A stretch of DNA of 64,000 nt from contig NZ_CP100425.1 in the NCBI RefSeq assembly GCF_023151555.2, forward strand, positions 2,976,001-3,040,000. Direction: 5' to 3'. Source of the stretch: Photobacterium sp. CCB-ST2H9. Its GTDB lineage: Bacteria; Pseudomonadota; Gammaproteobacteria; Enterobacterales; Vibrionaceae. This document shows positions 1 through 9,260 of the stretch, piece by piece. Below the pieces are notes generated by a model that made no database searches, had not been told where the DNA came from, and saw only the letters and a program-made list of their open reading frames with translations. The stretch's first letter is position 1. Each line of letters starts with the position of its first letter. A program made the position numbers and the translations under genes.

Positions 1-32
1 TCCCGGAAAAACAACAGAAAAGAAGGAAAGCT

Positions 33-1769
33 ATGCAGCTGTTAATCAATCACCTCGGTTATGAACGTACTGGCAATAAAATTGCCATCGTCCAGCATCA
101 GTCTCCGTTGTCACAGACCGAGGCAACCCTGATCCGCAGCGAGGATCAGCAACCGGTGATGCAGCTGACGCTTTCCCGCAGCCAGCAGACCGATGCGTGG
201 CATACCGGTGCCGCTGCACGGATCGATTTCAGTGACTGGCAGGAAGCGGGCCGGTACCGCCTCCGCCTCGGTGACACGGAATCAGCCGATTTTGAGATTG
301 GTGAAGGCCTGCTGATGCAGCGTACCTTCAGTGATGTGCTGCACTATTTCAAATCCCAGCGCTGCGGCGGCAAGTTCGATCAGTTTGATCGTGCCGTCCC
401 GCTGTTTGGCAGTCAGGAGACCGCCGATGTGCACGGAGGCTGGTATGACGCCTCCGGTGACGTCAGTAAATATCTCAGTCACCTGTCCTATGCCAACTAC
501 CTGAATCCCCAGCAGACGCCGATGGTGGTGTGGAACATGCTCACTGCCTTTGAGTCGCTGCAGGATGACCCCGCCTTTGCGGATTTTTCCCGCGTCCGCC
601 TGATTGAAGAGGCACTTTATGGCGCGGATTTTTTACTGCGGATGCATGCACCGCAGGGTTATTTTTATATGACAGTGTTCGATAAGTGGAGTAAGTCCAC
701 CGGGCAACGGGAGATTTGTAGCTATTCAACACAGGAGGGAATCAAAGCTGACAGTTTTCAGGCTGGCTTCCGTCAGGGCGGCGGTGTCGCCATTGCCGCC
801 CTGGCTGCAGCCTCGCGGTTGGTGCACAGCGAGGCCACCGCCAGACTGGAACTGGGCCACATGGAAAATGCAGAAACGTATCTGATCGCCGCACAGACCG
901 GATACTGGCATCTGAAAGAGTACAACAGCCGCTATCTGGATGACGGTCAGGAAAATATCATCGATGAATACTGCGCCCTGCTGGCCGCAGTCGAACTGCT
1001 CAAAGCCACGGAACAATCCCGCTATCTGACGGAAGCCCGGCACTGGGCAGAACGTCTGGCCGCACGTCAGCAGAGCGACCGGCAGCAGCAGTTTTTCTGG
1101 AGTGCCAACGCTGATGGCAGCCGCCCGTATTTCCATGCGGTTGAAGCGGGTCTGCCTGTAATCAGCCTGCTCCAGTACCTTCAGGTGGAGCCAGAGCAGC
1201 CTCGCCTGCAGGCCATCCGTCAGGTTGTGGACCATGCATTGCACTTCGAACTGAGTATTACTCAAGCGGCCGCCAATCCCTTTGGCTACCCGCGCCAGTA
1301 CGTCAAAGCCGTGGACGGTGACAAACACAGCAGCTTTTTCATTCCGCACCGCAATGAAAGCGGGTACTGGTGGCAGGGCGAAAACGCCCGTCTGGGATCA
1401 CTGGCTGCCATGGCATTCATGGCCGCCCCCGTGGTCACTGATGAAGACCTGCGTCAAGCCTTGAAAGCCTACGGCCACCAGTTACTGAACTGGATTCTGG
1501 GCCTGAACCCGTTTGACATGTGTATGCTCGACGGCGCAGGCAGAAATACCCCCGGCTACCTGCCGCATCTGGGCTTTTTCAACGCCCGCGGCGGCGTGTG
1601 TAACGGGATCACTTCCGGCTTCGACAATGAAGCGGATATCGCATTCGCGCCTGCCGCCCAGGCCGACGATATCTACCAGAACTGGCGTTGGGGAGAACAA
1701 TGGATCCCGCATGCGGCCTGGTATCTGCTGGCCGTTACCCTGCAATTCAGGGAGCGTAACCATGACTGA
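33..1769 (+). CDS. GH9 family glycosidase, probable exo-beta-D-glucosaminidase
   Basis: This 578-residue protein has an N-terminal Ig-like cellulase domain (about residues 1-85) followed by a GH9 (alpha/alpha)6 catalytic domain. The DASGD motif supplies the candidate base aspartates D139 and D143, and the DNEAD motif near the C-terminus supplies the candidate acid E533. There is no signal peptide, so it should act in the cytoplasm on imported oligosaccharides. From memory, the Vibrio cholerae VC0615 protein is the orthologue type, and a Photobacterium profundum homologue was reported to be an exo-beta-D-glucosaminidase rather than an endoglucanase; the substrate is inferred from that. The gene overlaps the following kinase by 8 nt, so the two are probably translationally coupled. 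A GAAGGAAAG ribosome site precedes the ATG. The transporter genes that usually come before it would lie left of the window. Confidence 0.88.
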   Translation: MQLLINHLGYERTGNKIAIVQHQSPLSQTEATLIRSEDQQPVMQLTLSRSQQTDAWHTGAAARIDFSDWQEAGRYRLRLGDTESADFEIGEGLLMQRTFSDVLHYFKSQRCGGKFDQFDRAVPLFGSQETADVHGGWYDASGDVSKYLSHLSYANYLNPQQTPMVVWNMLTAFESLQDDPAFADFSRVRLIEEALYGADFLLRMHAPQGYFYMTVFDKWSKSTGQREICSYSTQEGIKADSFQAGFRQGGGVAIAALAAASRLVHSEATARLELGHMENAETYLIAAQTGYWHLKEYNSRYLDDGQENIIDEYCALLAAVELLKATEQSRYLTEARHWAERLAARQQSDRQQQFFWSANADGSRPYFHAVEAGLPVISLLQYLQVEPEQPRLQAIRQVVDHALHFELSITQAAANPFGYPRQYVKAVDGDKHSSFFIPHRNESGYWWQGENARLGSLAAMAFMAAPVVTDEDLRQALKAYGHQLLNWILGLNPFDMCMLDGAGRNTPGYLPHLGFFNARGGVCNGITSGFDNEADIAFAPAAQADDIYQNWRWGEQWIPHAAWYLLAVTLQFRERNHD

Positions 1770-2649
1770 GGCTTTCCGTTATCTGGTTGGCGTCGACGGC
1801 GGCGGCACTTCCTGCCGGGCCCGTCTGTGCGATGCCCGGGGTAAAGTGCTGGCCGAAGCCAGGACCGGCAGCGCCAACATCCTGCTGGGCGCTGACATCG
1901 CGATGGCATCCATTCGGGAAGCGATTGCCATTGCAACTGCGCAGGCCGGACTCAGCGAGCAGAATTACGGTGAGATGGCCGTTGGTCTGGCGCTGGCCGG
2001 GGCAGAGCAACGCAAGGCCTGGTATGACTTTATGGCCCAGCCCCACCCGTTTGCCCGCCTCACCCTGAATACTGACGGCTACGGCGCCTGTCTGGGAGCC
2101 TGGGGCGGACAAGATGGTGCGATTTTTATTGCCGGGACCGGCTCAGTCGGCCTGCTGCGACGGGGCAAAAATGTCACTGTGGTCGGTGGCCGTGAATTTC
2201 CGATCTCTGATCAGGGCAGCGGCGCCGTCATGGGACTCCGCCTGATCCAGCAGGTGCTGTTGAGCGTCGACGGCATCGTGCCTCAGACTGAACTGGCGCG
2301 TCTTGTTCTGGCGCACTTTGATCATGATGTGGATGCCATAGTCGAATGGTCGAAAACCGCCCACCCCTGCGACTATGGTCAGTTTTCACCGGAGATTTTC
2401 CGGCTGGCCGAAGACAACGATGCACTGGCAGTGACCATGCTGCAACAGACCGCCGCCGATATTGAAATGTGGCTCAATGCGCTGATTGCTCACGGTGCAG
2501 ATCGGATCTGCCTGATGGGCGGAATTGCTGAACGCATGGGTCCCTGGCTGACTCCAGCCATTCAGCGCCGGCTGGCAACCCCGCAGGGGGATGCCATGGA
2601 CGGCGCCATTCTGATCGCCCAGGGCGATCACAACCTGTATCCATTATAA
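1762..2649 (+). CDS. gspK: Glucosamine / N-acetylglucosamine kinase (BadF/BadG/BcrA/BcrD ATPase family)
   Basis: This 295-residue cytosolic sugar kinase phosphorylates glucosamine released by the upstream GH9 enzyme. The phosphate-1 motif DGGGT is at residues 12-16, and the GTGS and SDQGSG motifs of the ASKHA ATPase fold follow. The start chosen is the ATG at 1762, inside ATGACTGA, which overlaps the GH9 stop. A longer in-frame extension exists but would run inside the GH9 gene and has no homology logic. It corresponds in type and order to V. cholerae VC0614 (GspK). Only 9 nt separate it from the GH20 gene, so the three genes form one operon. Confidence 0.88.
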   Translation: MTEAFRYLVGVDGGGTSCRARLCDARGKVLAEARTGSANILLGADIAMASIREAIAIATAQAGLSEQNYGEMAVGLALAGAEQRKAWYDFMAQPHPFARLTLNTDGYGACLGAWGGQDGAIFIAGTGSVGLLRRGKNVTVVGGREFPISDQGSGAVMGLRLIQQVLLSVDGIVPQTELARLVLAHFDHDVDAIVEWSKTAHPCDYGQFSPEIFRLAEDNDALAVTMLQQTAADIEMWLNALIAHGADRICLMGGIAERMGPWLTPAIQRRLATPQGDAMDGAILIAQGDHNLYPL

Positions 2650-2658
2650 GGGGCTATC

Positions 2659-4581
2659 ATGAGCTATCGCCTTGATTTAACCGTGATCCATCAGACTGAT
2701 ACTGAATCCCGTTTTGCGCTGACCCTGCACAACCTCGGGGAATATGCTTTGAGTGCCTGGTCGCTGGACTTTATCCTCAGCCGCTGGATCGAACCTGCGT
2801 CTGTCAGTCATGGTCAGCTGAAGCAACTGGGCAGTTACTGTACGCTGTCCGCTTCAGGTGATGAAGCCCTGTTAGCCAACAGCCATTTTTATACTGAATT
2901 TACCATCAGGACACCGCCGCTGACGCTGCACAGCGATGGCGTGACAGAAGCCTGTCTTTATGCCAGCCAGCACGACCAGGCTTTCCCTGTCGATGTCACG
3001 CCGCTGGACCTTCGCCGGCCATCGCAGGAAAGACTGAGGATTGATTTGCCGGAGGCCAGAGCCATCAATCTGATCCCGGCCCCCGCCCGTTTGCACAGCC
3101 TGCCGGGTGAGTTCTTGTTCCTGCGGGATACAGCACTGGCAGAAGTACCGGCGGCAGCCCGGGGCAGTGTTAACTGGCTGCAACTGGAACTGGCGCAATG
3201 GCTGGACACGCCGCTGGCAGTCCAAACCGACGGCCAGATTCATTATCAGCACAAGCCGGACATGGCAGAAGGCGCCTACCATCTGCTGGTCGAGAGTGAC
3301 CACATCTGGCTGGAAGCCAGCTCAGCCGCAGGATTCAGCCATGCAACCGCCAGTCTGTTACAGCTGCTGCCGACTCAGCCGCTGCATCAGATCGAAAGTC
3401 TGCTGAGCATTCCGATGGTGGAGATTCACGACCAGCCGCATTACGGTCACCGGGGCATGATGCTCGACTGTGCCCGTCATTTCCATTCTGTCGCCCGGAT
3501 CAAACGGCTGCTTGATCAGCTGGCCCGCTATAAATTCAACACCTTCCACTGGCATCTGACCGATGACGAAGGATGGCGGATTGAAATTGATGCCTACCCG
3601 GCCCTGACAGAAATCGGAGCCTGGCGCGGCCCTCAAGAAGTGCTGGCACCGCAGTTCTCGACCGTGGATCGCCGCTACGGCGGTTTCTACACCAAGCAGG
3701 ACATCCGTGAAATCGTGGCTTACGCGGCTGACCGGGGTATTCAGGTGATCCCCGAGATCGATATTCCCGGTCACTGCCGTGCGGCCATCAAGTCGCTGCC
3801 AGACTTGCTGATTGATCCCGCAGATCGGTCGAAATACCGCAGTATTCAGAATTACCCGGACAACGTGCTGTCTCCGGCCCTGCCCGGCACCTACACCTTC
3901 CTGACCACGGTGCTGGATGAAGTCTGCGAACTCTTCCCGGCACCTTACCTGCATGTGGGCGCGGACGAAGTTCCCAACGGGGTGTGGACCGACAGTCCGG
4001 CCTGCCGGGCACTCATGGATCAGCAGGGTTATGAAGATCCATTCGAATTACAGGGCCATATCCTGCGCTTTGTCGAAGAGTATCTGGCACAGAAAGGCAA
4101 GCGTATGCTGGGCTGGCAGGAAGTGGTCAAGGGAGACAAGGTCAGCAAACACACGATTGTCCTGCCCTGGATCAACGAGGACGCGGGTCTGACATGTGCG
4201 GGCAATGGCTATGAAGTGATCATGCAACCGGCCCAGTACACCTATCTGGATCTCGCTCAGGGTTATTCAGCCGAAGAAGCAGGGGCCAACTGGGCCGGTT
4301 TTCTGCCGCTGGAAACCGTCTACAGCTATCGTCCGCTGGCCGAACTGGCCCCGACAGATCCGAGACTGGATCAGATCCTCGGTATTCAGTGCGCTCTGTG
4401 GTGCGAGCATGTGTTCAGTCAGTCCCGTTTTGACTACCTGCTGTTTCCGCGCCTGCTGGCCATCAGTGAAGTCTGCTGGTGTCCGCCGGAACAGCGCGAC
4501 TGGGAGGATTTCAAAGCCCGCCTGAACGGCCAGCTCCGCTATTTAGACCGGATGGGCGTGAACTACCGTCCGTGTGCATAA
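2659..4581 (+). CDS. GH20 beta-N-acetylhexosaminidase
   Basis: This 640-residue enzyme removes terminal GlcNAc from chitooligosaccharides. It has an N-terminal carbohydrate-binding-like domain (about 1-125), a GH20b alpha/beta domain (about 135-260) and a GH20 TIM barrel from about residue 265 on. The HxGxDE-type catalytic motif is present, with adjacent D436 and E437 (substrate-assisted mechanism: Asp orients the acetamido group, Glu is the acid). There is no signal peptide, so it is an intracellular enzyme like VC0613. The operon ends here at a strong terminator. The chitobiose phosphorylase and sugar phosphomutase that follow in V. cholerae are not present at this position. Confidence 0.92.
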   Translation: MSYRLDLTVIHQTDTESRFALTLHNLGEYALSAWSLDFILSRWIEPASVSHGQLKQLGSYCTLSASGDEALLANSHFYTEFTIRTPPLTLHSDGVTEACLYASQHDQAFPVDVTPLDLRRPSQERLRIDLPEARAINLIPAPARLHSLPGEFLFLRDTALAEVPAAARGSVNWLQLELAQWLDTPLAVQTDGQIHYQHKPDMAEGAYHLLVESDHIWLEASSAAGFSHATASLLQLLPTQPLHQIESLLSIPMVEIHDQPHYGHRGMMLDCARHFHSVARIKRLLDQLARYKFNTFHWHLTDDEGWRIEIDAYPALTEIGAWRGPQEVLAPQFSTVDRRYGGFYTKQDIREIVAYAADRGIQVIPEIDIPGHCRAAIKSLPDLLIDPADRSKYRSIQNYPDNVLSPALPGTYTFLTTVLDEVCELFPAPYLHVGADEVPNGVWTDSPACRALMDQQGYEDPFELQGHILRFVEEYLAQKGKRMLGWQEVVKGDKVSKHTIVLPWINEDAGLTCAGNGYEVIMQPAQYTYLDLAQGYSAEEAGANWAGFLPLETVYSYRPLAELAPTDPRLDQILGIQCALWCEHVFSQSRFDYLLFPRLLAISEVCWCPPEQRDWEDFKARLNGQLRYLDRMGVNYRPCA

Positions 4582-4697
4582 ACATGCCGGGAACCCTGGG
4601 GCCAAACCGTGTACAGGCACGGGCAGTCGGTGGCCGGGTTCTCACATGTGTCGTGAAGTGTCATTTGCATCCTTGAAGGTTGTGTTGGCAACATATT

Positions 4698-4723
4698 CGG
4701 GGGCATCAGCCCCCGCTTTTTTT
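4698..4723 (+). terminator. Rho-independent terminator of the chitooligosaccharide operon
   Basis: A 7-bp GC stem (CGGGGGC at 4698-4704, GCCCCCG at 4709-4715) with a 4-nt loop is followed by a run of seven T at 4717-4723. It closes the GH9-gspK-GH20 transcript. The 117 nt between the GH20 stop and the hairpin hold no recognisable gene. Confidence 0.9.
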
Positions 4724-4732
4724 GCCCGGCCG

Positions 4733-5752
4733 TCAGATGCTCTCACCAAGCTCAATTTTCACATCCAGCGTAATCACCTTCTCTGTCGCCGGCTCCCCGC
4801 GCAAACGCTGCAAGATCTGCGCTGCGGCAACTTCACCAATCTGTTCACGGGGAGTCACCACCGTCGCCAGCCGGGGTACCATCACCTGACTGATATCGTG
4901 ACCATGAAAACCGGCCACCGCGATTTGTTCCGGCACCGGGATCCCCAGTCGCTGACACTCATAAATCGCACCAATCGCCAAATCGTCATTGGTACAGAAA
5001 ATGCCATCTGTATCCGGATACGCTTTGAGCGTCTGACGCAATAATGCCGCGCCCAGTGTGAACGAAGACGCAGCTTCTGTCTGAAGACTTCTTGGCGTCA
5101 GGTCGTGCGCGCGCATCGCCTGTTCATACCCGAGGTAACGCAGATGAGTCCGGGCGTCCATCCGGGCCGCAAAATACACCACGTTGCTGCGGCCACGGGT
5201 GATCATCTGCTCCGTCATGGCTTCAGCAGCCGCCTGATTATCAAACCCCACGGCCTGTGCAATGGCCGGAGAGACTGAGTCCATGATTTCCACCACAGGG
5301 ATCCCGGCCGTATCCAGCATTTTCCGTGCCCGCTCAGTATGAACGCTTTCGGACAAAATGATCGCGTCAACGTTATAAGAAAGCAGTGAAGCGATGTTCT
5401 TCTCTTCCACTTCAGCGCTGTAGCCGTAGTGAGCCAGCATGGTCTGATAACCTGCCGGACCGGTCACCTTTTCAATGCCCCGGATCACTTCGGCAAACAC
5501 CTGGTTGGTCAGCGAAGGCACCAAGACCCCAATCGCGTAACTTTTGGCATTTGAAAGGATATCGGGCGCACGGTTGGGGATATAACCCAGCTGTTCCACC
5601 GCCGCAGCAATTTTGGTCTGCAGCGCAGCAGACACCTGATTCGGATCCCGCAGATAACGGCTGACCGTCATCTTGGTCACACCGACCAGATTCGCGACAT
5701 CCTGCAGGGTCGGACGTTTATTCTTGGTTGTCATTCGGGTTGTATCTTTCAT
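4733..5752 (-). CDS. gntR: LacI-family gluconate repressor GntR
   Basis: This 339-residue regulator has an N-terminal LacI helix-turn-helix (about residues 10-60, with TLQDVA and MTVSRYL typical of the family) and a periplasmic-binding-protein-like effector domain. Conserved blocks such as GYIPNRAPDILSNA, TMLAHYGY and FCTNDDLA closely match E. coli GntR. It is expected to repress gluconate genes until gluconate binds. The ATG at 5752 is used; a TTG one codon upstream and an ATG at 5734 are possible alternatives, and none has a strong ribosome site. It is the last gene of the minus-strand gluconate cluster but is separated from gnd by a terminator, so it probably has its own promoter. Confidence 0.9.
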   Translation of the reverse strand: MKDTTRMTTKNKRPTLQDVANLVGVTKMTVSRYLRDPNQVSAALQTKIAAAVEQLGYIPNRAPDILSNAKSYAIGVLVPSLTNQVFAEVIRGIEKVTGPAGYQTMLAHYGYSAEVEEKNIASLLSYNVDAIILSESVHTERARKMLDTAGIPVVEIMDSVSPAIAQAVGFDNQAAAEAMTEQMITRGRSNVVYFAARMDARTHLRYLGYEQAMRAHDLTPRSLQTEAASSFTLGAALLRQTLKAYPDTDGIFCTNDDLAIGAIYECQRLGIPVPEQIAVAGFHGHDISQVMVPRLATVVTPREQIGEVAAAQILQRLRGEPATEKVITLDVKIELGESI

Positions 5753-5820
5753 CAAACAGAGTGGACTGAAACAGCCCCAAGATTATCACAAGGATGCGGC
5801 TGGAATTGGAATCTGGCGCA

Positions 5821-5850
5821 AAAACAAAACAGGCCCTTCGGAAAGGGCCT
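5821..5850 (-). terminator. Rho-independent terminator after gnd
   Basis: On the minus strand an 8-bp stem (AGGCCCTT/AAGGGCCT, 5831-5850, TCCG loop) is followed by GTTTTGTTTT. It lies just past the gnd stop and separates the gluconate catabolic operon from gntR. Confidence 0.85.
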
Positions 5851-5856
5851 GTCGGG

Positions 5857-7344
5857 TCAGACTTGAACCTGATGACGGGGAGACTGGCTCCAGGTCAGAT
5901 GAAATTTACTTGCCTCTGGCTGATCCGTTCGGGCATAGCTATGTGCCCCGAAATAGTCGCGCTGAGCCTGTAACAGGCTGGCAGACGACTCGCCGGTGCG
6001 AAGCCCGTCAAAGTAGTGCAAAGCTGAACTCAGCCCCGGCATGGCAATGCCGGTCAGGCTGGCATTCGCAACGGCTTTGCGCCAGTTAAGCTGCCGTTCA
6101 GTCAATGTCCGACGGAAATGATCGGCTAGCAGGAGATTGTCCAAATCCGGCTGCTGTTCAAATGCACGGCTGATATCCTGCAGGAAAATCGCCCGGATAA
6201 TACAGCCCGCCCGCCAGATTCGAGCAATTTCGGCATAATCCAGCGCCCAGCTCTGCTCCGAAGCCGTGGCCTTCATCAGGGCAAAGCCCTGCGCATAAGT
6301 ACACAGCTTGGCGCAATACAGCGCATCATGCAGTTGCGCGATGATGTCATCCTGAGACATCTGCAAACTGTCATCGGTCACCAGCATCAGTGTCTTTTCT
6401 GCCTGCAGGCGCTGAGGTTTCATGCCGCTCATCGCCCTTGCAAACACGGCCTGTGCAATGGTCGGTGCCGGACTGCCCACTTCCAGACTGTTCACTGCCG
6501 TCCACAGTCCGGTGCCTTTCTGACCCGCTTTATCCAGAATCATCTCCACCAGCGGCCGACCAGTCTGTGGATCTGCCTGCTGCAAAATATCCGCACTGAT
6601 TTCCATCAGGTAGCTGTTGAGAACTCCCTGATTCCACAGGGCAAAGATCTGGCCGATTTCCGGCGCTGTCATCTTCAGTTGCTGTCTGAGGAACTGATAA
6701 ACCTCGCAGATCAACTGCATGTCGGCATATTCAATGCCGTTATGCACCATTTTCACATAATGACCGGCACCGTCCGGTCCGAGATACGCCGCGCAGGCTT
6801 CTCCCTGACTCAGCGGCGGCAGCGGCATACCGGCAACGTCGACCTGCGCCGCAATCGCCTTCCACATCGGGCCGACCTGACGCCAGGCATCGGCACTGCC
6901 ACTGGCCATCAGGGACGGACCGTGCCGGGCTCCCAATTCGCCGCCGGACACTGCCGTACTGAAAAACTGTAATTTGCCCTGGTATGCTTTATCGCGGGCG
7001 ATGGTGTCCGTCCACAAACTGTTTCCGGTATCAATCACCGTATCCTGCAGCGCCAGACCGGCGTCCAGCAAAGCTGAAATCACCGTATCGACAGCTGGCC
7101 CGGCCGGTACAGACAGCGCAATCACGCGCGGCGTCTGAAGATTTGCCAGCACCTGCGCCAGTGAATCACAGGCAACAAAAGCGGCTTTGCCAAGCGCTGC
7201 AGCTTCTGCCCCGGCCTGCGTCGTCAGATCCGCCTGTAAGTCATAACCGGCGACTGAAAACCCATGTTCGAGCAGATTCAGTGCCAGATTGCGCCCCATC
7301 ACGCCTAAGCCAATCATCGCAATATTGCACGGAGTCGATGTCAT
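5857..7344 (-). CDS. gnd: 6-phosphogluconate dehydrogenase (divergent paralogue)
   Basis: This 495-residue enzyme oxidatively decarboxylates 6-phosphogluconate to ribulose 5-phosphate. It has an N-terminal Rossmann domain with GLGVMG at 12-17, the catalytic VKMVHNGIEY motif, a GTGLWT segment in the all-helical C-domain, and the C-terminal RDYFGAH motif. It is longer than the usual 468-482 residues. Two positions depart from canonical bacterial Gnd: beta-strand 2 ends in Y-D35-L-Q instead of the N-R-T/S that binds the NADP phosphate, and VSGGELGA replaces VSGGEEGA. This suggests NAD preference or altered specificity. It lies 26 nt downstream of gntK in the same operon, so it takes the gntK product directly. 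Confidence 0.85.
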   Translation of the reverse strand: MTSTPCNIAMIGLGVMGRNLALNLLEHGFSVAGYDLQADLTTQAGAEAAALGKAAFVACDSLAQVLANLQTPRVIALSVPAGPAVDTVISALLDAGLALQDTVIDTGNSLWTDTIARDKAYQGKLQFFSTAVSGGELGARHGPSLMASGSADAWRQVGPMWKAIAAQVDVAGMPLPPLSQGEACAAYLGPDGAGHYVKMVHNGIEYADMQLICEVYQFLRQQLKMTAPEIGQIFALWNQGVLNSYLMEISADILQQADPQTGRPLVEMILDKAGQKGTGLWTAVNSLEVGSPAPTIAQAVFARAMSGMKPQRLQAEKTLMLVTDDSLQMSQDDIIAQLHDALYCAKLCTYAQGFALMKATASEQSWALDYAEIARIWRAGCIIRAIFLQDISRAFEQQPDLDNLLLADHFRRTLTERQLNWRKAVANASLTGIAMPGLSSALHYFDGLRTGESSASLLQAQRDYFGAHSYARTDQPEASKFHLTWSQSPRHQVQV

Positions 7345-7370
7345 CCTCGTTCCCTTACAGCAAATGGTAA

Positions 7371-7877
7371 TTAAGTGAGTGAGCCGGTTTGCGGCAGCCG
7401 GTTGAGAATGTCATCCAGCACCGCGTCCTGCGGCTGACGTATATCGATGAAGATCGCCTCGTCCTGTGCAGGTTCAACCAGAGTTTCAAACTGACTTTCG
7501 AGCATCGCACGCCCGTTGAAGTAATGATCAGCACGCTGCTGATGACGCTGCCAGATTGTGTCGAAATCACCCTGCAGATAAACCAGGAGCAGCGGTTCAA
7601 CACCAGCACGCAACTGTGCCCGGTATTCAGGTTTCAGCGCAGAACAGGCCAGCACCGCATGGGGTTCATCCCGCAGCAGCTGATTCAGACGCGCCAGCCA
7701 CTCAGCCCGGTCTTCATCCGTCAGCGGAATCCCTTCACTCATCTTTTGCACGTTCTCCGGCGGATGAAAGTCATCGCCGTCAAAGAAATTCATCCCCAGT
7801 GCCCGGGCCAGATGACTGCCGATTGAGCTTTTGCCGCAACCGGAAACCCCCATCACAATAATTTTTCTTGGTTTCAT
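7371..7877 (-). CDS. gntK: Gluconokinase
   Basis: This 168-residue kinase phosphorylates gluconate to 6-phosphogluconate. The Walker A motif GVSGCGKS occupies residues 10-17, and the DGDDFHP block that follows is typical of GntK. Its length matches the family (about 165-175 residues). It sits between the TRAP permease gene and gnd, so import, phosphorylation and oxidation of gluconate are encoded consecutively. Entner-Doudoroff genes (edd, eda) are not in this window. Confidence 0.94.
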   Translation of the reverse strand: MKPRKIIVMGVSGCGKSSIGSHLARALGMNFFDGDDFHPPENVQKMSEGIPLTDEDRAEWLARLNQLLRDEPHAVLACSALKPEYRAQLRAGVEPLLLVYLQGDFDTIWQRHQQRADHYFNGRAMLESQFETLVEPAQDEAIFIDIRQPQDAVLDDILNRLPQTGSLT

Positions 7878-7937
7878 CGACTTTATCCCTGCCCTGCGAT
7901 GTCGCAGGGCAACAGTTCTGTTGTTCTTGTTATTTGC

Positions 7938-9260
7938 TTACCGCCACCACAGCGCCAACTGCGGAAAGACAATCACCAGGGTCAGCGCGACCAGCTGCAA
8001 ACCGATAAACGGCAGCAGTGAACGGAAGATTTCGCCCAGACTGATCTCTTTCGGTGCCACGGATTTCAGGTAGAAGGCAGCCGGACCAAAAGGCGGAGAC
8101 AGGAAAGAAACCTGCATGTTGAGGCAGAAGACAACGCCGAACCAAATCGGATCCATGCCCAGACCGGTGATAATCGGGACGAAGATTGGCATGGTCAGCA
8201 GTGCAACGCCGACCCAGTCCAGGAACATCCCCAGCACCAGCAGGATCACCATCATGATCAGCAAGGTCATCGTCGGGCTGCCGCCACTGAAGGCCAGAAT
8301 GGTTTCTTCAACGAAATCAATGCCGCCCATCAGGTTGTACACACCCACCAGCGCGCTGGCACCGATACCGATCCACATAATCATGCCGCAGGTACGCATG
8401 GTCGCAATGGCGCTGTCTTTCAGCATGCTCCAGCTCATTTCCCCGCGGATCAGTGCGCTGAGCATAATCCCCACCACACCCAGCGCCGAAGCTTCAGTCA
8501 CCGAAGCCACACCGGTATAGATACTGCCCAGTACAACTCCCACAGACAGCAACGGGAAAAACAGAGCCTTGAAGTAACTGGTTTCACGGGCTGCATCTTC
8601 AGCCAGCTCTTCTTCCGTTGGCAACGGCGCTAATGCCGGATTCATCTTGCAGCGGACCAGCACATACCCGATATACATCAGGGCCAGCATCAGGGCCGGC
8701 AGGAAGGCAGCCTTGAACAGATCTCCGATCGATACGCTGGCAGTCAGGCCGTAAATAATCAGCACAATACTCGGAGGCAACATGGTGCCCAGGGCACCAC
8801 CGGCACAGGTCGTGCCAATTGCCAGACGACGGTCATAGCCCAGACGCAGCATCTGCGGCAACGCCAGAATGCCCAGCAGCACGGTTTCACCGCCGATCAC
8901 GCCGGACATCGACGCCAGTACTACAGCCACCAGCAAGGTCTGCACCGCGACGCCGCCGCGGACCCGGCGGCCTACCGATTTCATGGCATCAAAGAGATCG
9001 CGGGCAATCCCGGAACGATCCAGCAGTGCTGCCATCAGAACAAACATAGGCACGGCCAGGAAAATATAGCCGTCGACAAAGGAATACATCCGGCTGGTGA
9101 CCAGCGGCATTGCGTCGGGTCCGAACCACCCTAAAGTAAAGATCAGTGCAACCAGACCCGTCACAAAAGCCAGTTGCATCCCGGTCAGCAGCAGGGCAAT
9201 CATCAGCCCCAGCATCAGCAGGCTGCCGTAGCCGATCCCCATTGACGATAACTCAAACAT
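7938..9260 (-). CDS. dctM: TRAP transporter large permease (DctM family), probable gluconate uptake
   Basis: This 440-residue integral membrane protein has about 12 hydrophobic segments and conserved DctM blocks (GGETVLLGILALPQML, CAGGALGTMLPPSI, SPPFGPAAFYLK). It is the translocating subunit of a sodium-driven tripartite transporter in the inner membrane. It overlaps the dctQ gene by 8 nt and is followed 60 nt later by gntK. The family transports organic acids; gluconate as substrate is inferred only from the flanking gntK, gnd and gntR and the GntR-type operator upstream. Confidence 0.9.
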   Translation of the reverse strand: MFELSSMGIGYGSLLMLGLMIALLLTGMQLAFVTGLVALIFTLGWFGPDAMPLVTSRMYSFVDGYIFLAVPMFVLMAALLDRSGIARDLFDAMKSVGRRVRGGVAVQTLLVAVVLASMSGVIGGETVLLGILALPQMLRLGYDRRLAIGTTCAGGALGTMLPPSIVLIIYGLTASVSIGDLFKAAFLPALMLALMYIGYVLVRCKMNPALAPLPTEEELAEDAARETSYFKALFFPLLSVGVVLGSIYTGVASVTEASALGVVGIMLSALIRGEMSWSMLKDSAIATMRTCGMIMWIGIGASALVGVYNLMGGIDFVEETILAFSGGSPTMTLLIMMVILLVLGMFLDWVGVALLTMPIFVPIITGLGMDPIWFGVVFCLNMQVSFLSPPFGPAAFYLKSVAPKEISLGEIFRSLLPFIGLQLVALTLVIVFPQLALWWR

